Shown: piece after piece, positions 57,329-64,000 of the stretch
Layout: every line of letters begins with the position of its first letter
Numbering within the stretch: the first letter of the stretch is position 1
Assembly: GCF_000720725.1 (NCBI RefSeq)
Contig: NZ_JOCQ01000024.1
Location: 34,502-98,501 of the forward strand
Length of the DNA stretch: 64,000 nucleotides
Direction of reading: 5' to 3'
Origin: Streptomyces rimosus subsp. rimosus
GTDB lineage: Bacteria > Actinomycetota > Actinomycetes > Streptomycetales > Streptomycetaceae
Program-made: the position numbers and the translations under genes
The notes under the pieces: generated by a model
What the model was told of the DNA's origin: nothing
Seen by the model: only the letters and a program-made list of their open reading frames with translations
Database searches by the model: none

Positions 57329-58231
57329 TCAGGGCTGGGCGAGGACGCTTTCGAGGAGACCGGCGAGGAGCGCGGCGCCGGTGCCCTCGGGGTCCAGGTC
57401 AGGGTCGTAGATGGCGAGGTCGAGCCCGACGCAGCGCGGGGAGGCCGCCAATGGCGCCAGCAGCTCGTGCAGTTCGGAGGTGAGCAGCCCGCCGGGGTCG
57501 GGGCTGTCGACGGCGGGCATGACGGACGGGTCGAGCACGTCCGCGTCGAGGTGGATCCAGAAACCGTCCGGCGTGGTGTCCTGGAGGTCGCGCAGCACCT
57601 TGCGGGCGACGGTGGCCGGTCCCTGCTCCCGGACCTCGGAGGCCGTGCGGTGGGAGATGCCCAGGCCGGTCAGTTCGGGGCGGTCGGCGTCGTCGCGGAT
57701 GCCGAGGATGTGCAGGTCCTCGTCGCGTACGTACGGGCCGAGGCCGTCGATGGCGGTCAGGTCGGCCTGGCCGCGGCCGGTGATCTGGGCGGTGCCTTCG
57801 CCCGCCGCGGCGCCCACGGGGCCGTTGCGGCCGGTGTTTCCGGGGTGCCGGAAGTCGGCGTGCCCGTCGAGGTATACGACACCGTAGCGGCCGGTGCGCC
57901 GCAGGCCGAGGACGGCACCGAGCAGGATGGAGCAGTCGCCGCCGAGCAGGACCGGGAACTCACCCGCGCGCACGTGCGCCTCGACGCGGGCGGCGAGCCG
58001 GCGCGTGTAGTCCGCGATGGCGGCGGCGTTGAAGTCGCCGTCGCCTTCCTGCCAGCCGCCCAAGTCGTAGCGGGGCGGCACGACGACGCCGCCTTCGAGG
58101 GCGCCGAGCCGCCGCAGCAGGCCCTGCTCGCGCAGCGCGCCCGCCAGCTTGTAGCAGCCGGGGACGGTGCCCGGCGCGGGCGGGCGCAGGCCGAGGTTGG
58201 AGGGGGCGTCCAGAAGCACGATGCGGCGCAT
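57329..58231 (-). CDS. Arginase-family (ureohydrolase) protein
   Basis: A 300-residue protein with all manganese-binding motifs: VLLGGDCSILLGA, VVYLDGHADF and IHLDADVLDPSVMPAVDSPDP, plus a late VGLDLAIYDPDLD. Its N-terminus, IVLLDAPSNLGLRPPAPGT, is typical of the arginase/formimidoylglutamase group. It could act on arginine, agmatine or a guanidino compound; active-site residues alone do not decide. It stands alone, divergent from the DUF6204 gene, with the DUF5107 gene 109 bp downstream. Confidence 0.86.
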   Translation of the reverse strand: MRRIVLLDAPSNLGLRPPAPGTVPGCYKLAGALREQGLLRRLGALEGGVVVPPRYDLGGWQEGDGDFNAAAIADYTRRLAARVEAHVRAGEFPVLLGGDCSILLGAVLGLRRTGRYGVVYLDGHADFRHPGNTGRNGPVGAAAGEGTAQITGRGQADLTAIDGLGPYVRDEDLHILGIRDDADRPELTGLGISHRTASEVREQGPATVARKVLRDLQDTTPDGFWIHLDADVLDPSVMPAVDSPDPGGLLTSELHELLAPLAASPRCVGLDLAIYDPDLDPEGTGAALLAGLLESVLAQP

Positions 58232-58411
58232 CCGGCCATCTCACCGCATCGGGGAGGCCGGGGCAACGGTTTTCCGGGTGGCGGCGAGCGGGCGCGCCGG
58301 GTGCCGGGCAGTGCCGGAAAGGTGCCGGGAAAAGGGAACGCGCGGTCGGCCACCGTGCCGTACCGTTGCAAGCGCATCGATACGAACGGAAACGGAACGA
58401 GGGACACGGCG

Positions 58412-58747
58412 ATGGCGACGCAGCACACCTACCGGGTGATCGTGCGCGGCCGATGGGACGGCCTGACCGACGGGGCCAGGGCACAGCTGCTGGCCGAGGC
58501 GGACCGGCACGGCCTGGCACAGCACCGGTTCACGCCCGAGGGCTCCCTCGTCTACGACACCACACTGCGTTCGTTCACCTACCGGTACGTGATCGTCTCG
58601 GACGCGGAGGACGGCGAGGAGCTGGCCGCCGCCCTCGCCGAGGAGAAGGCGGAGGCGGCGCTCACGGCGGCCGGATACGGCTACCGGGACCTGCGCTCCT
58701 CGGCCACCGACATGGACACCATGAAGATCAACCGGAAGGGCCGCTGA
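58412..58747 (+). CDS. DUF6204 family protein
   Basis: A 111-residue soluble protein with the DUF6204 pattern: YRVIVRGRWDGLTDGARAQLL, FTPEGSLVYDTTLRSFTYRYV and AGYGYRDLRSSATDMDTMKI. The last segment is strongly conserved in Streptomyces homologues. It has no known biochemical function. A TTGCAAGCGCATCGATACG stretch just upstream could be an operator. It converges with the VOC gene at 58787. Confidence 0.75.
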   Translation: MATQHTYRVIVRGRWDGLTDGARAQLLAEADRHGLAQHRFTPEGSLVYDTTLRSFTYRYVIVSDAEDGEELAAALAEEKAEAALTAAGYGYRDLRSSATDMDTMKINRKGR

Positions 58748-58786
58748 TCTCCGGGGACCCGCCCGGGCCCGGGGGCCGGGGTCCGC

Positions 58787-59164
58787 TCACTCCGCGGGCG
58801 GCTCGTTGAACCGCAGCTGGTTCCCGAACGGGTCGGTGAGGGTCAGCGTCAGCCCGATCTCGTCGTCCTTCTCCAGACCGGGGCGGAGGAACGGGTAATC
58901 CTTGGCGGCCAGTTCGGCGTGCAGCGCGCGCACGCCGGACAGCTCCGCGTACACCACCGAGCCCGGTGTCCCGTCGCCGTGGTGCTCGGACAGGTGCAGG
59001 ACCAGGCCGCCGCGGGACACCTGGGTGTACAGCGGCAGCTCCGGCGCGAAGCGGTGCTCCCAGTCGACGGCGCAGCCCAGGTAGCCGAGGTAGAAGTCGT
59101 GTGCCTTGGGCACGTCGAAGACGCGCAGCACCGGGACGGGGTGCCGGAAGGTGATCTCGGTCAT
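58787..59164 (-). CDS. Glyoxalase/bleomycin-resistance (VOC) protein
   Basis: A 125-residue VOC protein of the bleomycin-resistance group: PVLRVFDVPKAHDFYLGYLGCAVDWEHRF, a LHLSEHHGDGTPGS segment and LTDPFGNQLRFNEP at the end. Such dimers sequester antibiotics or catalyse isomerisations. Its start overlaps the stop of the GNAT gene (TGATGA), so the two are translationally coupled, with the acetyltransferase upstream. Together they look like a small resistance-type pair, which is inference. Confidence 0.82.
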   Translation of the reverse strand: MTEITFRHPVPVLRVFDVPKAHDFYLGYLGCAVDWEHRFAPELPLYTQVSRGGLVLHLSEHHGDGTPGSVVYAELSGVRALHAELAAKDYPFLRPGLEKDDEIGLTLTLTDPFGNQLRFNEPPAE

Positions 59165-59706
59165 CAGGCCGCCTCGAACATGTCGCTCGTGATCGCCCAG
59201 CGTTCGTGGTCCCGCCAGGCGCCGTCGATGAACAGGAAGTCGGGTGAGTATCCCTCAAGACGGCAGCCGGCGCGCCGGGCGAGGGCGACGGAGCGTTCGT
59301 TGTCCGGCTGGACGTTGATCTCCAGGCGGTGCAGCCCCAGCTCGTCGAAGGCGTACCCCATGGCCAGCCGCAGCCCTTCGCTCATCAGGCCGCGCCCGGC
59401 GGCGTGCGCGAACACGCCGTACCCGACCGCGCCGCTGCGGAAGGCCGCGTACACGATGTTGTTGACCGTCAGGAAGCCCGCGATCCGGCCGGACTCCAGC
59501 TCGCAGACCAGGAACCCCTCGCGCGTCGGCTCCTGCAGCTTGGCGAAGTAGCCGTCGTACGCCGCGTCGGTGACCGGCGGCGACAGCCACGGCCGGTGCA
59601 GCCGCACGCTCTCGCGCGCCCGCGCCGTGAACTCCGTCCGGTCCGCCGCGGTGAAGTGCCGGATGCCGACCCGCGGACCGGTGGCGAGAAAGTGATCGTC
59701 ACCCAT
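59164..59706 (-). CDS. RimJ/RimL-type GNAT acetyltransferase
   Basis: A 180-residue acetyltransferase. IRHFTAADRTEFTARARESV, GYGVFAHAAGRGLMSEGLRLAMGYAFDELGLHRLEINVQPDNERSVALARRAG contains the acetyl-CoA loop and the EINVxPxNxxSxAL motif of RimJ/RimL-like enzymes; FLFIDGAWRDHERWAIT ends the protein. It acetylates an N-terminus or an amine such as an antibiotic. The start is ATG 59706 (GDDHFLATG). It is co-translated with the VOC gene. Confidence 0.86.
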   Translation of the reverse strand: MGDDHFLATGPRVGIRHFTAADRTEFTARARESVRLHRPWLSPPVTDAAYDGYFAKLQEPTREGFLVCELESGRIAGFLTVNNIVYAAFRSGAVGYGVFAHAAGRGLMSEGLRLAMGYAFDELGLHRLEINVQPDNERSVALARRAGCRLEGYSPDFLFIDGAWRDHERWAITSDMFEAA

Positions 59707-59766
59707 CGTCCGATCGTACGAAGTGACGAGCCGCCACGCCAGACATTCCGGCCGGGTGCGCGAGCC

Positions 59767-59804
59767 GTGGGGCAGTGGTTCCGGGCCTGTGGGGCAGTGG
59801 TTCC
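59767..59804. repeat. 16-bp exact direct repeat
   Basis: GTGGGGCAGTGGTTCC at 59767 and 59789 (period 22 bp), followed by a degenerate third copy. It lies upstream of the GNAT gene and just past the stop of the CoA-transferase gene. Confidence 0.5.
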
Positions 59805-59830
59805 CGGCTCGTGGTCCCGGCTCTCGTGGG

Positions 59831-61321
59831 TCAGCGGGCGTCCCAGGCCGGGGCATCCGCCCCCAGGTGCCCGGGCGGGCGGCGCCAGTTGAGCGGGCCT
59901 CCCTCGAAGGCGACGGGTGGGAGGGCGTGGCGGAGGGTGCCGAGGGGGCTGGGGGTTTCGGTGAGGTAGGGGGCGGAGTCGTACGGGCCGGTGTCGGTCG
60001 GCCGCGGGACGGGGCGCGGGGCCGGCACCTCGTTGAGCAGCCAGGCGGCGGTCCGCGCCAGGGCGACGGTGGCCAGCCGCGTACCGCCCGTACGCGACTG
60101 TTCGGCCAGGGAGCGCAGCACCGCCGCGGCCAGCAGGTAACCCGTGCCGTGATCCAGAGCCTGGGCGGGCAGCGCGCCCGGGGTGCCGTCCGCGTCCGCC
60201 TCGACGACGGCGATGCCGGTGGCCGCCTGCACCAGGCTGTCGAAGCCGCGCCGCCCGCCCCACGGCCCGTGGTCGCCCCAGGCGGACAACTGGGCGACGA
60301 CCAGGCCCGGCCGGCGTTCCGCCAGGGCCTCGGGCGCCAGGCCGTACCGGTCCAGGGCGCCCGGCCGGTAGCCGGTGACCACCACGTCGGCGGTGGCGAG
60401 GAGGTCCGCGAAAGCCGCGCGGCCGGCACGGGAACCGAGGTCGAGCGTGGCCGAGCGTTTGCCGGAGCCGGTGTCGGCGTGGGCGTCCGGGCTCTCCGGC
60501 AGCCGGGGCGCGTCGAGGCGCAGGACGTCGGCGCCGAGGAGCGCGAGGGTGCGGGTGGCGACCGGCCCGGCGATCACCCGGGTCAGGTCCAGCACCCGTA
60601 GCCCGGCGGCCGGAAGCAGCGGGCCCGGGCCGTCGCCGAGCGCGGTGAGGCGGCGTGGCGGGGCCCCGGTGCCGATGTCCTCCAGGGTCAGCAGCGGCCG
60701 TGCGGCCACCGCGGCGCCCTGCTCGTGGGCGGCCCACTGGCCCGGCGTGCGGACGGCGACGGCCAGCCCGCCTGCCGCGTACACGCTCTCCTCGGCCTCC
60801 ACGGCGCGCCGCCCCGCGAGTTCGGCCGCGACATCCGCCGCGTCCGCATTCCCGGGCAGGCCGAGCGCGGCGAGCAACCGGGCGCGGTGGTGCGGGTAGT
60901 TGGCGTGGGTGCGGACCCAGCCGTCGGCGGTCCGCCAGAAGCGCGACAGCGGCGCGAAGGACGAGGGGGCACGGCCGTCGATCCGCAGGTGGCGTTCGCT
61001 GCGGAAGGCGGTGGCGACCGCGCCGTCGTCCACGCGTACGTCCGGTACGGCGCGCCCGGTGCGGCGGGCGGTCAGTTCGGCGGCGGCGAGCGCGCAGGCG
61101 GCGACGGCCGAGCGGGCTGCCGGGAGGACGGGGAGCCGGGAGGCGAGCGGGTTCTCCGCCACGCCGGACGGGCCGCCGTACGTGATCCGTTCCGGCAGGG
61201 CCGGGTCACCGCCGAGAGCGGCCCAGACCGCGTCCGTGGCGGAAGTACCGCCTCGTACGGCCAGGTCAGCCGTACCGGTCTCCCCGCCGTCCGCCGTACC
61301 GCCCGAATGTGCGTGCGTCAT
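59831..61321 (-). CDS. CaiB/BaiF-family CoA-transferase
   Basis: A 496-residue family III CoA-transferase in which the two halves of the fold are visible: VRTHANYPHHRARLLAALGL early, then LRVLDLTRVIAGPVATRTLALLGADVLRLDAPRLPE, the CaiB core, and LSAWGDHGPWGGRRGFDSLVQAATGIAVVE. It transfers CoA between carboxylic acids; the substrate is unknown. It is divergent from nothing else obvious. It lies next to the phosphopantetheinyl transferase gene but on the same strand, 69 bp apart. Confidence 0.85.
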   Translation of the reverse strand: MTHAHSGGTADGGETGTADLAVRGGTSATDAVWAALGGDPALPERITYGGPSGVAENPLASRLPVLPAARSAVAACALAAAELTARRTGRAVPDVRVDDGAVATAFRSERHLRIDGRAPSSFAPLSRFWRTADGWVRTHANYPHHRARLLAALGLPGNADAADVAAELAGRRAVEAEESVYAAGGLAVAVRTPGQWAAHEQGAAVAARPLLTLEDIGTGAPPRRLTALGDGPGPLLPAAGLRVLDLTRVIAGPVATRTLALLGADVLRLDAPRLPESPDAHADTGSGKRSATLDLGSRAGRAAFADLLATADVVVTGYRPGALDRYGLAPEALAERRPGLVVAQLSAWGDHGPWGGRRGFDSLVQAATGIAVVEADADGTPGALPAQALDHGTGYLLAAAVLRSLAEQSRTGGTRLATVALARTAAWLLNEVPAPRPVPRPTDTGPYDSAPYLTETPSPLGTLRHALPPVAFEGGPLNWRRPPGHLGADAPAWDAR

Positions 61322-61390
61322 GCACGAAGTCTGGCATCCGGTGCGGTACGGCGTCAGTCAAGAACGGCTAAACGAAAGGGGCGCGGTCGG

Positions 61391-62152
61391 TCAGGCCCCG
61401 CCGCCCGCCGTACGGACCGCGCAGGCCGCCGCGTACCCGTCCGGCACCGTCACGTCCGCCATCTCCCACCCCGGCACCGGAATCGGCACCGGCCCCGCGC
61501 CGACCAGCGTCGTCGTCATCAGATCGCCCGCCAGGCCGCTGCCCTTGCCCTTCAGGCACGCCTCCTTGCGGGTCCAGCAGCGGGCGAAGGCGGCCGGTCG
61601 CCCCGCCTCCGGCAGCGCGTCCAGCGTCGCGCGCTCCTGCGGGTGCAGCATGCTCGACACCTCGGCCACGGTCCGGGGCGACGCCAGCCTCTCGATGTCC
61701 ACGCCCACGGGCGTGCGCGCGAAACCGATCAGCGCCATGTCGCCGGTGTGCGAGAGCGAGAAGTGCAGCGGCATTCCGGCACCGGCGAGCGCGGGCCGTC
61801 CGTGCTGCTCGTCGCAGCAGGGGCAGGGCTCGCGGATGAAGCGCAGCGCGGCCGGGTCGCGGTCCAGGTACGCGCCGAGCAGGCGGCGCAGCGCGCCGTG
61901 CGAGGTGGCGTAGGTGTCCCGGTCGCCGGGCCGGACGAACGCGGCGGCGCGCTTGCGCTCGGCCGCGTCCAGCACCGCGGTGTCGTGCAGCCCGGCTTCG
62001 GGCACGGTGCGCACCAGCCACAGCGACACCGCCGCCGGACCGTCCGCCGGCAGCGGTGCCGGCAGCGCGGCCGGGTCGTACGCCTCGGGTATCAGGGCGG
62101 GCCGCGCGGCGCCGCCCTGCTTGCTCGGGGCCCAGGTATCGCCCGTGGTCAT
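61391..62152 (-). CDS. 4'-phosphopantetheinyl transferase (Sfp type)
   Basis: A 253-residue protein. The Sfp signature is VGVDIERLASP and FARCWTRKEACLKGKGSGL (W-x-x-KEA-x-x-K), with the LHFSLSHTGDMALIGF segment before. It activates carrier proteins of polyketide, peptide or fatty-acid synthases by adding phosphopantetheine. An unusual PCPCCDEQHGRP segment, with three cysteines, sits before the core. No carrier protein is in the window, so it probably serves clusters elsewhere. Confidence 0.88.
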   Translation of the reverse strand: MTTGDTWAPSKQGGAARPALIPEAYDPAALPAPLPADGPAAVSLWLVRTVPEAGLHDTAVLDAAERKRAAAFVRPGDRDTYATSHGALRRLLGAYLDRDPAALRFIREPCPCCDEQHGRPALAGAGMPLHFSLSHTGDMALIGFARTPVGVDIERLASPRTVAEVSSMLHPQERATLDALPEAGRPAAFARCWTRKEACLKGKGSGLAGDLMTTTLVGAGPVPIPVPGWEMADVTVPDGYAAACAVRTAGGGA

Positions 62153-62197
62153 CGGTCGTACTCCCTCGTTCTCGTGTCGCCCGTCCGCCCGGCACCG

Positions 62198-63169
62198 TTA
62201 CGGCCGTGTCCGGTGACCGTACCCGGCCCGAGGGGCGCGCGCGGCCCACTCGCGCTCCCCCGCGCTGGGTGCGGCCAGCGCCAGCCGGCGGTGCGTACGG
62301 CGGAGCATCGCACGGGCGAGGACGGGGTGCACGCGCCGGACCAGCGCGAAGTAGAGCCGCCCGCCGGTGTGGTGGGTCCGTACGACGGTGCTCAGCGTCA
62401 CCCGGCCGCCGTGGCCCGCGGTGCGCCCGTCCGCCCCCGCGGCCGGGCTCTCGACCAGGATCGACGCCCGGAAGTCCAGGTGGCGGGCGTCCTTGCCGAG
62501 CAGCAGCTCCCCGCCGTCCGCGGCCGTGGCGCGGCCCTGTTCGGGGAACGCGCCGCGCAGCATGTCCTTCCAGGCCACCGGATCGCGCGGCATGCCGGGT
62601 GGCAGCGGCAGTTGCCAGGCGTCCTGGAAGTCCGTGCGTGCGAAGGCGGTACGGGCCAGCCGGGCACCGGGAGGGACAGGGACGGCGGTGGGGCGTGCCC
62701 ACAGGAGCCGGTTGAGGAACCGGACGTACGGCGACCGGCGGGCCGGGGCGCGGACGGTGCCGGTAGCCGCGCGCTCGACGTTGTCGAGGACTTCCTCGAC
62801 GACGGTGGCGTGCACCCATCGGATCGCCAGCGGCCAGGCCACGCGCTTGGCGCCCCGGAGCCGGTCCTCCAGGGTGTGGGTCACCCGGCAGCTCCCGGCG
62901 TCGAGCGGGGTGACCTCGACGGCGTGGTGGCCGCCGTCGGGGAAGTCGAAGCGGACGCGGCGCCCGGGCTCGTACGCCGTGACCCGGTAGCGGACGAAGC
63001 CGTGGCCGCCGGTCGCGCCGACGCCCAGCGGGCGGTCGAAGCGCATGGCGGGCCACCCGGGGACCGGGAAGAGCGGGTCGTCGTCGGCGGACAGCCGGTC
63101 GAGCAGGGCGCCGACCGTCTCGGCCGGAGCGCCGACGGTGCGTGCGTGGACATCGCGGACCGTGCGCAT
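62198..63169 (-). CDS. SRPBCC/DUF2867-type protein
   Basis: A 323-residue protein. The start-helix MRTVRDVHARTVGAPAETVGALLDRL and strands GHGFVRYRVTAYEPGRRVRFDF, with CRVTHTLEDRLRG, fit a START/SRPBCC hydrophobic-ligand pocket in the first half; the C-terminal part (VVRTHHTGGRLYFALVRRVHPVLARAML) has DUF2867 character. It could bind or transform a hydrophobic ligand. GGAGGTG precedes ATG 63169. It is divergent from a TetR gene with twin operators in between, and so is its likely target. Confidence 0.75.
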   Translation of the reverse strand: MRTVRDVHARTVGAPAETVGALLDRLSADDDPLFPVPGWPAMRFDRPLGVGATGGHGFVRYRVTAYEPGRRVRFDFPDGGHHAVEVTPLDAGSCRVTHTLEDRLRGAKRVAWPLAIRWVHATVVEEVLDNVERAATGTVRAPARRSPYVRFLNRLLWARPTAVPVPPGARLARTAFARTDFQDAWQLPLPPGMPRDPVAWKDMLRGAFPEQGRATAADGGELLLGKDARHLDFRASILVESPAAGADGRTAGHGGRVTLSTVVRTHHTGGRLYFALVRRVHPVLARAMLRRTHRRLALAAPSAGEREWAARAPRAGYGHRTRP

Positions 63170-63179
63170 CGGGCACCTC

Positions 63180-63217
63180 CATACGGTTGCGTATGTTTGA
63201 CCGTACGGTAGCGTATG
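63180..63217. promoter_or_regulatory. Twin TetR operators between divergent SRPBCC and TetR genes
   Basis: CATACG-GTTG-CGTATG (63180-63195) and CGTACG-GTAG-CGTATG (63202-63217) are 22 bp apart, two helical turns. They fill the 51-bp intergenic region and overlap the first candidate start of the regulator. Confidence 0.6.
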
Positions 63218-63220
63218 GTC

Positions 63221-63823
63221 ATGCCGCGACAGCGAACCGAGGACCGTACGAAGCCCGGCGGCGCCCGCCGCCGCCTGACCGCGCAGGACTGGGCCGAGGC
63301 CGCCCTCGCGGCCATCGGCGAAGGCGGCCTGGCCGCGGTGGCCGTGGAGCCGATCGCCACCCGCCTCGGCACCACGAAGGGCAGCTTCTACTGGCACTTC
63401 GCCAACCGGGAGGCCCTGGTCGACGCGGCGCTGGAGCGCTGGGAGCAGCTGCGCACCGAAGCGGTGATCACGGCGATGGCGGCCGAGCCCGACCCGGAGC
63501 GGCGGCTGCGCGGCCTGTTCGCGTACGCGACCGCGACGGCGGCCGAGGATCCGCTGGAGATCGCACTGCTGGCCACGGCCGCGGACCCGCGCGTGGCCGC
63601 GGCCCTGCGACGGGTGACGGACCGCCGCGTCGGCCATGTGGCCGAGCTGTTCGCCGCGGCGGGCTTCCCCGAGGCCGAGGCCCGCCGGCGGGGCCTGCTC
63701 GCGTACACGGCGTATCTCGGCCACGCCCAGCTGGGCCACGCCGTCCCCGGAAGCCTCCCCGGCGGGGCCGACCGCGACGCCTACCTGGACTCGGTACTCG
63801 ACACCCTGCTCCGCCGGGACTGA
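63221..63823 (+). CDS. TetR-family repressor
   Basis: A 200-residue TetR repressor with HTH DWAEAALAAIGEGGLAAVAVEPIATRLGTTKGSFYWHFANREALVDAAL (residues ~20-75) and a helical ligand domain with AATAADPRVAAALRRVTDR and RRRGLLAYTAYLGHAQLGHA. ATG 63221 (MPRQRT) is preferred to ATG 63215, which lies inside the second operator. It almost surely represses itself and the divergent SRPBCC gene and responds to a small hydrophobic ligand. Confidence 0.87.
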   Translation: MPRQRTEDRTKPGGARRRLTAQDWAEAALAAIGEGGLAAVAVEPIATRLGTTKGSFYWHFANREALVDAALERWEQLRTEAVITAMAAEPDPERRLRGLFAYATATAAEDPLEIALLATAADPRVAAALRRVTDRRVGHVAELFAAAGFPEAEARRRGLLAYTAYLGHAQLGHAVPGSLPGGADRDAYLDSVLDTLLRRD

Positions 63824-64000
63824 TCCGGCACCCGCCCGCGGCGGAACGGCACCCTCCGCCCGCGTCCGCACGACGCCTCCCAGCACGCCCCCGTGCGGCC
63901 GGAATTGGCCGGTCTGCGCGTAGACGTATTGCGTGCATAGGGCATGGAGTGGAGGAGGCCGGACCGGATCACCCACCCCCACCGACACTCCCGCCTCCCC

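Noticed and set aside
57480..58170. Large plus-strand ORF antisense to the arginase gene
   Set aside because: The minus strand has complete arginase motifs; the plus-strand translation is a shadow.
63824..64000. Short ORF beginning ATGGAGTGG at 63944
   Set aside because: It runs off the window after 19 codons with no family resemblance; too little to call a gene.

Overview
The window is very GC-rich and reads as a Streptomyces (or close streptomycete) chromosome. The signs are strong GC bias at third codon positions, frequent GTG and TTG starts, a Tat substrate, a SigB/F/G-type sigma factor, an ANTAR regulator, a CaiB/BaiF protein, a mycothiol-dependent isomerase-family protein, and at least one rare TTA leucine codon. 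About 60 genes are supported. They are mostly accessory rather than housekeeping, and I see no tRNA, rRNA or CRISPR array.

Layout. 1-7564: a truncated PIG-L/beta-propeller protein, small hypotheticals, a decayed IS transposase, an MDMPI-family protein, a His-rich methyltransferase, a DUF1266 protein, a YihY/BrkB membrane protein and pterin-carbinolamine dehydratase. 7794-21164: a Tat-exported flavoprotein, an ECF42 sigma/DGPF pair, several regulators with visible operators (XRE, MerR, TetR) each next to a likely target (FAD monooxygenase, SDR), an amino-acid permease and a membrane-anchored phosphodiesterase. 21318-28200: a coherent organosulfur-scavenging operon (two LLM monooxygenases, two acyl-CoA-dehydrogenase-like flavoenzymes, an FMN reductase). 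It is preceded by a cysteine-type leader peptide and a divergent LysR gene. 28289-34735: two MBL-fold hydrolases, a DedA-like protein, an aminotransferase-fold protein that appears to lack its catalytic lysine, and divergent GAF-ANTAR and PAS/GAF genes.

34746-44157: an SDR, then the most striking gene of the window, a 1007-residue protein at 35909-38932. It joins an N-terminal DUF4157 (HExxH) module, typical of cargo of extracellular contractile injection systems, to a cytidine-deaminase-like HAE/PCxxC module and two C-terminal helix-turn-helix-like repeats. It looks like a modular nucleic-acid-deaminase effector. A general-stress-type sigma factor, an enolase-superfamily enzyme, a CBS-domain protein and a PAP2-DAG-kinase fusion follow. 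The last has a good match to a SigB-type promoter directly at its start codon.

44239-64000: a methyltransferase, a CapA-type lipoprotein, VOC and quinone-oxidoreductase-like proteins, then a compact terpenoid locus (P450, secreted protein, terpene synthase, P450, PIMT-like methyltransferase with a tiny acidic peptide). After this come an AadA-type nucleotidyltransferase, an I36-type secreted inhibitor, a DUF5107/TPR protein, an arginase-family enzyme, GNAT/VOC genes, a CoA-transferase, an Sfp-type phosphopantetheinyl transferase, and an SRPBCC gene divergent from a TetR gene across twin operators. The last 177 bases (63824-64000) show no gene I can support.
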